From positions 1 to 13,588 of the forward strand of contig DAOVUW010000015.1 of NCBI GenBank assembly GCA_030632385.1: a stretch of DNA of 13,588 nt, given 5' to 3'. This DNA is from Candidatus Nanohalarchaeota archaeon (GTDB lineage: Archaea > EX4484-52). Below are positions 1 to 4,694 of the stretch, in pieces (positions within the stretch are counted from its first letter, which is position 1; every line of letters starts with the position of its first letter). Below the pieces are notes generated by a model. That model ran no database searches. It was not told the DNA's origin and worked only from the letters and a program-made list of their open reading frames with translations. The translations under genes were made by a program, and so were the position numbers.

Positions 1-88
1 CTTTTATAGAATTTGCTAAATTCTTGCCTCTTCTTACGAGTTCTTTGTTGTACTGCTTCCAGTTAATTGGTGTTTTTCTTTTTCCCAT
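1..88 (-). CDS. Transposase N-terminus (partial, IS5-like DDE type suspected)
   Basis: A minus-strand reading frame begins with ATG at 88-86 and runs open off the left edge (29 codons seen). It reads MGKRKTPINWKQYNKELVRRG and continues KNLANSIK. The W-x2-YN-x2-LV-x-RG pattern near the N-terminus is what I recall from archaeal IS5-like transposases, whose proteins often start with a basic tail and this 'W..YN..LV.RG' segment. A TATA-like element (TTATATAT read on the minus strand, 111-118) lies about 27 nt before the ATG, fitting a leaderless transcript. Only the extreme N-terminus is present, so no catalytic DDE residue can be checked and the family call is tentative. If correct, an insertion sequence borders the locus on its left. 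Confidence 0.5.
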   Translation of the reverse strand, partial: MGKRKTPINWKQYNKELVRRGKNLANSIK

Positions 89-110
89 AGAGAACTATGG
101 ATTTTGGTGC

Positions 111-136
111 ATATATAATTGATGTTGTGCAACATC
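111..136. promoter_or_regulatory. Divergent promoter region with TATA box and palindrome
   Basis: The A/T block 111-120 reads as a TATA box on both strands. It sits about 27 nt from the minus-strand ATG (88) and about 34 nt from the ligase ATG (149), so it could serve both. Just downstream on the plus strand, 121-136 is a perfect palindrome, GATGTTG-TG-CAACATC (7-bp arms, 2-bp centre). It lies between the TATA box and the expected ligase start site, where an archaeal repressor would block initiation. An operator role is inference; no matching regulator gene is visible in the window. Confidence 0.45.
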
Positions 137-148
137 ACCTAAATAAAT

Positions 149-829
149 ATGAGACTGAATGAAAACATTCTAAAGCCAATTGACATGCCAAAACTTCACA
201 GCCCATTTAAAAGAAGAGATGTTAATGGAGCTTATGTTTGCGTGCCGGAAATTGATGATGATTACAAGTGGGTTTTTACTTCACGGAGTCAGGCAATAGA
301 GAAAATGGACGGAACAAATGTAAGCATAATTGTAGAAGGCAAGAATGTAACTTCAATCTATAATAGGAAAAATTTAATAGATATGTGGAAAAAGGGAAAC
401 AAAAGGTTTACAGAAGGGATTTTAGAGTCAATTGACAGGGAGGATTTTTTGCCGGGCAAAGTTGGTGACGGACAGTATTTCGGAGAGCTTTTGGGTCCGC
501 GCATTAACGGTAATCTATATCAACTGACTCAAAATTTATGGATGCCTTTTTCTGATATGAGTAAAAGATTAAGGTTTAAATTCTGGGATGATTTTGTCTG
601 TGGGCTTGATGGGAAATCTGATGAAGAAATTTATGAGAAAGTAAGCGATGTTTTCAAAGGATTGTGGAGTCTTTACAAACGGAAAAGGCGCGTTACAGGG
701 GATGTTAATGAGAAAACTGGATTTGTTGGTCTTGCGGCAGAAGGCATTGTGTTTTATAATAAAGATACAAATCGAATGGCAAAATTAAGAAGAGATATGT
801 TTGACTGGTGGAATGAAAAGAGACATTAA
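149..829 (+). CDS. Short ATP-dependent RNA ligase-like nucleotidyltransferase
   Basis: This 226-residue protein carries the ordered motifs of the covalent nucleotidyltransferase (RNA/DNA ligase and capping enzyme) fold. Motif I is K52-M-D54-G55-T-N57, with K52 the predicted AMP-accepting lysine. A motif-Ia-like arginine lies in YNRKN (71-75). The motif III segment is YFGELLGP (110-117), motif IV is AEGIVF (197-202), and motif V is MAKLRR (210-215). The KxDGTN and EGIVF spellings favour the RNA ligase (Rnl2-like) branch over DNA ligases, and no OB-fold or other C-terminal domain follows, so it is close to a bare catalytic domain. Such enzymes seal RNA ends, for example in repair of nicked RNA; the substrate here is unknown. 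No Shine-Dalgarno site precedes ATG 149. It stands alone between a transposase fragment and the cas region, and a link to CRISPR function is not shown. Confidence 0.82.
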   Translation: MRLNENILKPIDMPKLHSPFKRRDVNGAYVCVPEIDDDYKWVFTSRSQAIEKMDGTNVSIIVEGKNVTSIYNRKNLIDMWKKGNKRFTEGILESIDREDFLPGKVGDGQYFGELLGPRINGNLYQLTQNLWMPFSDMSKRLRFKFWDDFVCGLDGKSDEEIYEKVSDVFKGLWSLYKRKRRVTGDVNEKTGFVGLAAEGIVFYNKDTNRMAKLRRDMFDWWNEKRH

Positions 830-1121
830 TGTTGGTTGTAGTGCATTAAATTGTGTAATTTTTAACATTTAGTTGTGATTAAAGGTTTTGGTGCATAACT
901 GTTAATTGTGATTAAAGGTTGTTGTTTGAGATGTATTTTTAGAATTGTATTTTTCTGTTATTTGTCATTTGTATGTGACAAAAATATATGGATTTGTCAT
1001 TTATAGGCGGATGTTTTTGATGTTGAGTTTGGTGTGGAATGAATGACTTTTTTTGGGTTTATTTGAAAGCGGGCGGTTAAATTACAATTCCAACTTTTAT
1101 ATTTATGACTTTCTATAATTA
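830..1121. other. Gene-free T/G-rich intergenic stretch
   Basis: I see no convincing gene here. The plus strand is rich in T and G. It contains a 15-bp direct repeat TTGTGATTAAAGGTT at 873-887 and 906-920. It also holds a second copy of the 12-mer TTTTGGTGCATA (886-897) that also lies upstream of the ligase (102-113). Three TTTGTCA-type elements follow: an inverted pair (961-967 with 976-982) and a third direct copy at 993-999. A weak T-rich tract at about 859-870 could end ligase transcription. A minus-strand frame through 997-1194 lacks a promoter and is not accepted as a gene. Confidence 0.5.
873..920 (+). repeat. 15-bp direct repeat pair
   Basis: TTGTGATTAAAGGTT occurs at 873-887 and again at 906-920, with a 33-bp period. 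The intervening bases include the 12-mer TTTTGGTGCATA that also occurs at 102-113 on the other side of the ligase gene. No function is evident; iterons, protein-binding repeats or debris of a mobile element are all possible. Confidence 0.7.
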
Positions 1122-1133
1122 AAGTATTTAAAG
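1122..1133 (+). promoter_or_regulatory. TATA-type promoter identical to the cas promoter core
   Basis: AAGTATTTAAAG at 1122-1133 is an exact copy of the 12-mer at 1385-1396 that forms the TATA box of cas8. Its centre is about 29 nt before the ATG at 1158, so a transcript with almost no leader could start the 41-codon frame there. Assignment as a promoter rests on motif and spacing only. Confidence 0.45.
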
Positions 1134-1157
1134 ATATTTGTATATTAAATATTGAAT

Positions 1158-1283
1158 ATGGTAAAAGTATTGTATAAAAAAATAGAAAAAACATTTCAAT
1201 ATGAAACAGAGAAGGAACATATCGGAGAAAAAAAGACGATAATTAAAAAAATCATGAGTTTTTTGTATTCAATATTCCACTAA
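1158..1283 (+). CDS. Possible 41-residue leaderless small protein (toxin candidate)
   Basis: This open frame starts MVKVLYKKIEKTF and ends KKIMSFLYSIFH. It is strongly basic in the middle and ends in a short hydrophobic stretch (about residues 28-41, IIKKIMSFLYSIF), the kind of amphipathic tail found in small membrane-acting toxins. It follows the TATA box at 1125-1132 by about 29 nt and has no ribosome site, as for other leaderless genes here. Its stop codon TAA (1281-1283) lies inside the first degenerate CRISPR repeat. Placement just upstream of a crRNA-like guide and of cas8 is the layout of the CreT toxin in CreTA pairs. I recognise no family, and a frame this short in AT-rich DNA can arise by chance. 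Confidence 0.35.
   Translation: MVKVLYKKIEKTFQYETEKEHIGEKKTIIKKIMSFLYSIFH
1201..1242 (+). other. Alternative 13-codon minigene with tandem arginine codons
   Basis: In a different frame from the 41-codon ORF, ATG at 1201 opens a minigene MKQRRNISEKKRR followed by TAA. A TATA-like block (TGTATAAAAAAAT, 1171-1183) ends in range for a leaderless start at 1201. It contains adjacent AGA-AGG codons at positions 4-5 and AGA-CGA just before the stop. CreT toxins known from haloarchaea act as RNAs whose tiny frames trap a scarce arginine tRNA, so the resemblance is noted. AGA is however the common arginine codon in this window, which weakens that mechanism. It competes with the 1158-1283 frame as the possible product of this region. 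Confidence 0.22.
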
Positions 1284-1342
1284 AACAAGGATTGAAATAT
1301 TATTGAAAGACATGATTTTCCATTAAAACAAGGATATCAAAT
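1252..1342 (+). CRISPR. Degenerate two-repeat mini-CRISPR (CreA/CreR-like guide RNA locus)
   Basis: Two decayed copies of the array repeat stand 75 nt upstream of cas8, in the same orientation as the real array. Copy 1 is identical to the last half of the repeat over 22 nt (1276-1297), then has T for the final C. Pieces of its first half survive with insertions (TCATGA 1252-1257, ATTCA 1267-1271). Copy 2 (1311-1342) keeps CATGATT and TCCATTAAAACAAGGAT (one mismatch in 17), lacks several internal bases, and has a broken 3' end (ATCAAAT for TGAAAC). Only about 12 nt (1299-1310) lie between them. The first copy keeps an intact crRNA 5' handle (ATTGAAA); the second has lost it. This asymmetry fits known crRNA-like regulators CreA and CreR. 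A TATA-like TTAAAAAAATCA (1243-1254), identical to the block before the SNF2 gene, could start the RNA near 1271. Confidence 0.8.
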
Positions 1343-1384
1343 TAAGAATCAAAAGATTAAATGAAATGGTTAATGGTAAACAAT

Positions 1385-1396
1385 AAGTATTTAAAG
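1385..1396 (+). promoter_or_regulatory. cas effector operon promoter (TATA box)
   Basis: TATTTAAA at 1388-1395, inside AAGTATTTAAAG, is centred about 25 nt before the cas8 ATG at 1417. That is the standard archaeal TATA-to-start distance, so the mRNA probably starts at or next to the ATG. No ribosome site precedes cas8, in contrast to the downstream genes. The bases at the start site (1416-1426) match the pseudo-spacer of the upstream mini-CRISPR at 10 of 11 positions, so this promoter may be repressed by Cascade loaded with that guide. Confidence 0.65.
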
Positions 1397-1416
1397 TTAA
1401 TTATTACAAAATAAGT

Positions 1417-2625
1417 ATGATTGAAATCAACAAATATTACGACTGGTGGTTTGACAATTCTATAGAGTTTTTAGGTTATTTATTAGAAGATAGATTAAAG
1501 ATAACTGTTAATTGGCAAGAAGATAAAATTAGTTTTGAAAATTTGAATGATGAACAGATAAAACAACTTATTAGTGAAATTGAAAGATTGATTGATGGTA
1601 AATTAAAATATCAAAAGAAAAATGAAAAAACCGGAGTTATTGAAAAAAAGAATAGAGCTTATTTGCCAACAATGCATATTGGAAAATATGTTTGTTTTCT
1701 TGCATTAAAAATAACCCAAACCAATAAAGATGAAAATAAATTAAAATTAGCAGAAAAAGCAAGAAATCAATCAATAAAAGATATAACAAACTTATTTACC
1801 GAAAATAAAAAAGAAGGAAATAAAATTTGTGATATTTGCGGACAATACACAAGTAATCTTCAACAAGTGTCTCAGGCAATATACCCTTCTGCAACAGGTT
1901 CATTAAAGAGTCAGTGCGGTGTTAGAAAGATGAAACCAGATTACAAGTGTTGCAATTTATGCGCTTTTTTGGGTTCTATTGAGTGGCTGGATGATTATCC
2001 TTTTATCTGTGATCATAAAAATTTAACTCATTATTTATTATTTCCTCAATTAGATGATTTATCAAAGTTACATGGATTTAAAAATATAATAAAAAGTCAA
2101 AATTACGGTATTTTTAATCAAGGCGCTTATTCAAATATATCTAATTTAAATTCAAATAATAGTTATTCTTTATTATTGAATATTCATGAAATACTTTGGG
2201 AAAAAATGAAGAGTATTAATGGAGACTATAAAATTAAATGTGATGAATGGATAGAATTAAAAATAAAAGGTACTGATGCTAAATACCAAACAAAATATAG
2301 TTATATCCAGACAATTAAAATACCCAATATTGAAAGAATGGATAAAATATTCAACGCAATGTTTGACTGGGGTGGTTTACCGTATGCTTCTCTAATAAAG
2401 CATACTATTGCGAAGCCACTCAAAAAAGGAAATATAGATAATAACTTATCTGATGAAAATCAATATTTGATGTCAAAAGGCATTTTAATGGATGATTTTA
2501 AAACATTTGCTGAAGCATTTAAAATAAGAAAAAACCACATTGTTGGTTTTAAAAAAGATGCTGGTGATTTTAAAGATATAAAAGATAAATTAAATATATT
2601 AATAGATAGTTGGAGAGGTGTTTAA
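1417..2625 (+). CDS. cas8b1: Type I-B Cascade large subunit Cas8b1 (Cst1, CXXC-CXXC family)
   Basis: First gene of the effector operon, 402 residues. Cas8 is the large subunit of Cascade; it recognises the PAM and helps dock Cas3. The diagnostic feature is a split zinc-finger: C138-x2-C141 (CDIC) and C179-x2-C182 (CNLC), the CXXC-CXXC arrangement that names the Cst1 family. Apart from this, Cas8 proteins diverge widely, so the call leans on the finger, the gene order (cas8-small ORF-cas7-cas5-cas3) and the recognisable Cst2-type Cas7 that follows. The N-terminus (YYDWWFDNSIEFLGYLL) is typical of this lineage in having aromatic-rich helices. It is on the short side for Cst1 as I know it, perhaps because the C-terminal helical part is a separate gene here (2627-2986). 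ATG 1417 is chosen because it lies 25 nt after the TATA box. Confidence 0.82.
   Translation: MIEINKYYDWWFDNSIEFLGYLLEDRLKITVNWQEDKISFENLNDEQIKQLISEIERLIDGKLKYQKKNEKTGVIEKKNRAYLPTMHIGKYVCFLALKITQTNKDENKLKLAEKARNQSIKDITNLFTENKKEGNKICDICGQYTSNLQQVSQAIYPSATGSLKSQCGVRKMKPDYKCCNLCAFLGSIEWLDDYPFICDHKNLTHYLLFPQLDDLSKLHGFKNIIKSQNYGIFNQGAYSNISNLNSNNSYSLLLNIHEILWEKMKSINGDYKIKCDEWIELKIKGTDAKYQTKYSYIQTIKIPNIERMDKIFNAMFDWGGLPYASLIKHTIAKPLKKGNIDNNLSDENQYLMSKGILMDDFKTFAEAFKIRKNHIVGFKKDAGDFKDIKDKLNILIDSWRGV
2615..2620 (+). promoter_or_regulatory. Ribosome site deciding the start of the small-subunit gene
   Basis: GAGGTG lies 6 nt before ATG 2627 and at the end of cas8. It argues for starting the next gene at 2627 instead of at the GTG at 2618, which lies within the ribosome site itself. 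Confidence 0.6.
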
Positions 2626-2626
2626 A

Positions 2627-2986
2627 ATGGTTAAATTTGAAAAAGAAGAAATAGAAACTATGCGAAAGGCTGGTTGGGTTGTAGGTACAGTAGGAAAAAC
2701 ATATATTTCAGAGATTTATCAATTGGATAGAATAAGATCTGCTGAAGAATTTATAAACATTATAAAAAATATTAGTTTAAGAGCAATAAAAATAAATAGT
2801 GCGGGAGAGAAAAGTGAAGATTATGAATCGGCAATATCAAAATATTCGTTTATAAATTTGATTGAAATAATTAATAAATACAAAGATACTTTTGAGGAGA
2901 TAAAAGATATTGTTTTGATATATTCAACTTTTTATTTAGGTGTTAAATATAAAAAAGGTGGTAAAGATGGAGAAAAAAGCAATTAG
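2627..2986 (+). CDS. Small helical protein, probable Cascade small subunit (Cas11-like)
   Basis: A protein of 119 residues, starting MVKFEKEEIETMR, with no cysteine motif and mostly predicted helix (e.g. SAEEFINIIKNISLRAIKI, YSFINLIEIINKYKDTFEEI). It lies one base past the cas8 stop and overlaps the start of cas7 by 20 nt, so it is translated as part of the effector operon. In type I-A the small subunit is a separate gene (csa5), while in type I-B it is usually made by internal translation within cas8. A stand-alone small helical protein here would be the Cas11 equivalent, or equally the detached C-terminal domain of Cas8. No sequence family is recognised with certainty, so function is inferred from position, size and helicity. 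An upstream GTG (2618) would add three residues. Confidence 0.6.
   Translation: MVKFEKEEIETMRKAGWVVGTVGKTYISEIYQLDRIRSAEEFINIIKNISLRAIKINSAGEKSEDYESAISKYSFINLIEIINKYKDTFEEIKDIVLIYSTFYLGVKYKKGGKDGEKSN
2955..2962 (+). promoter_or_regulatory. Ribosome site deciding the start of cas7
   Basis: AAGGTGGT ends 4 nt before ATG 2967, inside the previous gene. It supports 2967 over the GTG at 2940, which would add nine residues (MLNIKKVVK) unlike the start of Cas7 proteins. Confidence 0.6.
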
Positions 2987-3884
2987 TGCAGTTTGGTTAT
3001 CTGAAACAGATTTGACAAATCTAAATTCAGGAATCGGAGGAAGCAATTTAGTAGATATAAAGAGATATAAAAAAAATGGCGTAGATTACCCTTATGTAAG
3101 TGGGCAAGCAATGAGGCATTATTTGAAAGAATCAATTATGAGAATTGTCGATAAAAAAGATTATTGTATTCCAAAAGATAATGGTGAGACATGTGGAAAT
3201 ATAAAAGAATGTATTTTATGCGATTTATTTGGTTTTATGACAACAATAAAAGGTAGTGGAAGTAATACGAGAGTTTCACCAGTAAAAATGTCTCCCGCCA
3301 TGGGATTATTGTCTTTTAAGGATAATTCAACTCTTGATTTTTTAACAAGATCGAAAAGTGGTGCTGAAACCAAAGGTAGGAAGGAAGGAGGCGATATTGT
3401 AAATGTAGAACTTGCTGTTAATATATATAAGGCAGGATTATCTATTGACTTACAAAAAGTAGGAGGTGAAGAAGAATTAGATGTGAAAAATCAAAAAACC
3501 AAAGGTATTAAATATTTTGTTGAAATAGAAGAATATAAAATTAACAGAGTAAAAACAGTTTTAGAAGCATTTAAGAATTTGTCGGATTATTCAAAACAAG
3601 CGAGACTTTTGACTGATTTTACACCAAATTTTTTATTAATTGGTCTACAAGATAAGTACAATCATTTATTGCAAAAAGCATTAATATTAAGAAAAAATAA
3701 AAATATTGATACAGATAGATTAAATGAAGTTCTTACCATGCTCAAAGGAGAAACAATATATGCAGGCATTCTTTCTGGAACAATAGATAACGAAAAAGAA
3801 GTTAAAGAAATATTAAAAAATAATAAAATAGAAACTAAAACTCCAACAGAGGCGATTGATAAAGTTATTTCAGAACTCAAGTAA
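2967..3884 (+). CDS. cas7: Type I-B Cascade backbone subunit Cas7 (Cst2/DevR family)
   Basis: A protein of 305 residues that polymerises along the crRNA spacer to form the Cascade backbone. Recognisable Cst2/DevR features are an opening strand with an N-rich loop (LTNLNSGIGGSN, about residues 16-27), then YVSGQAMRHYLKE (43-55), where the crRNA-binding palm begins. A cysteine cluster follows at C67, C76, C82 and C85, ending in CDLFGFM (85-91). Such CDLFG segments are common in Cas7 of this lineage and may hold zinc. The thumb-like insertion after 'GSGSNTRVSPVKMS' resembles the family. The start overlaps the upstream gene by 20 nt, implying translational coupling. cas5 follows after 36 nt. Confidence 0.92.
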   Translation: MEKKAISAVWLSETDLTNLNSGIGGSNLVDIKRYKKNGVDYPYVSGQAMRHYLKESIMRIVDKKDYCIPKDNGETCGNIKECILCDLFGFMTTIKGSGSNTRVSPVKMSPAMGLLSFKDNSTLDFLTRSKSGAETKGRKEGGDIVNVELAVNIYKAGLSIDLQKVGGEEELDVKNQKTKGIKYFVEIEEYKINRVKTVLEAFKNLSDYSKQARLLTDFTPNFLLIGLQDKYNHLLQKALILRKNKNIDTDRLNEVLTMLKGETIYAGILSGTIDNEKEVKEILKNNKIETKTPTEAIDKVISELK

Positions 3885-3920
3885 TGGTAAAGTTTCTAAC
3901 TATTTGATAAGAGGGAATAT

Positions 3921-4694
3921 ATGCAAGATAATAAAAATAAATTAAGATGTTTGGTCTTTGATTTAGAAATTCCTTATTTGTCAACATTTAGAAAACCTCT
4001 CTCTGCAATCAGCATTTTAACTTATAACATTCCACCATTTACAACAATTCAAGGACTTTTGGCAAATGCATTCGGAATGGGAAGAGATGAATATTATAAT
4101 GATTTTGGCAAAAAATACAAGATAAGTTTAAAATTTAATCCGAATTTATGTGAAGAATATAATAAAGAGAAAGTAAATAAAATTCCGGAAAAACATACGA
4201 GTATGGTTTTAATGAAAAAATTAAAACCAAATACTCCATCTTCTCCGTTTGTTAAAGAATATATAAATCCAGTTTCTTATATTATATTTGTTCTTGGAAC
4301 CAATGAGGATTTAAATAAATTGTATCAAGCATTAGAGAATCCTAAAAGATCACTTTACATTGGAGAATCTGATACTTTTGTAATTATTGGCAATATGACA
4401 ATTATTGAAGATATTACGGAAGAACAAACCAATAAACTTACATCTATTTATTTTTTTGATGAAAAAAACGGAAAAATACAGCCAAAAGACAAAAGACAAA
4501 TAATTGGTAGAGTTCCTTTTGAGTTTAAAGAATATGAGATAAAAAAGAATAAAAGAGATTTTTATAGGAAAGATAAAATTGTTGTAGTGCCTGAACCCAA
4601 TGAAAAAATAGAATTTGATAATAAAGTAACTTGTTACAAAATTAATGATGATTATGTGTTTTTCGGAAATAATAGCGAAGAAGAAGAAAAATAA
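3921..4694 (+). CDS. cas5: Type I-B Cascade subunit Cas5
   Basis: A protein of 257 residues that caps the crRNA 5' handle and bridges Cas7 with Cas8. The N-terminal RAMP fold shows the Cas5 pattern: a first strand (LRCLVFDLEIPYLSTFRKP, about 8-26), then PPFTTIQGLLANAFG (38-52), the conserved proline/threonine turn leading into the glycine-containing helix. A ribosome site GAGGG (3911-3915) lies 5 nt before the ATG, which supports the start. The lysine- and glutamate-rich C-terminal tail overlaps the start of cas3 in another frame by up to 50 nt. Confidence 0.9.
   Translation: MQDNKNKLRCLVFDLEIPYLSTFRKPLSAISILTYNIPPFTTIQGLLANAFGMGRDEYYNDFGKKYKISLKFNPNLCEEYNKEKVNKIPEKHTSMVLMKKLKPNTPSSPFVKEYINPVSYIIFVLGTNEDLNKLYQALENPKRSLYIGESDTFVIIGNMTIIEDITEEQTNKLTSIYFFDEKNGKIQPKDKRQIIGRVPFEFKEYEIKKNKRDFYRKDKIVVVPEPNEKIEFDNKVTCYKINDDYVFFGNNSEEEEK

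Noticed and set aside
830..1121. tRNA or other structured RNA gene
   Set aside because: No cloverleaf-like pairing or conserved tRNA boxes could be found by eye; only short repeats are present.
997..1194. Minus-strand frame of 65 codons with a hydrophobic N-terminus
   Set aside because: No TATA box or ribosome site before its ATG, composition follows the AT-rich background, and it lies over plus-strand signals that fit better.
1194..1201. Pseudo-spacer match TATTGAAA on the minus strand near ATG 1201
   Set aside because: Only 8 nt, with mismatches at the first two spacer positions where seed pairing should be strongest; the cas8-start match is longer.
1201..1242. Firm claim that the minigene sequesters a rare arginine tRNA
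   Set aside because: AGA is plainly the common arginine codon in the cas genes of this window, so at most AGG or CGA could be limiting; kept only as a candidate.
2618..2626. GTG start for the small-subunit gene
   Set aside because: The GTG is part of the ribosome site GAGGTG that serves ATG 2627.
2940..2966. GTG start for cas7
   Set aside because: It would add nine lysine-rich residues unlike Cas7 N-termini, and AAGGTGGT points to ATG 2967.
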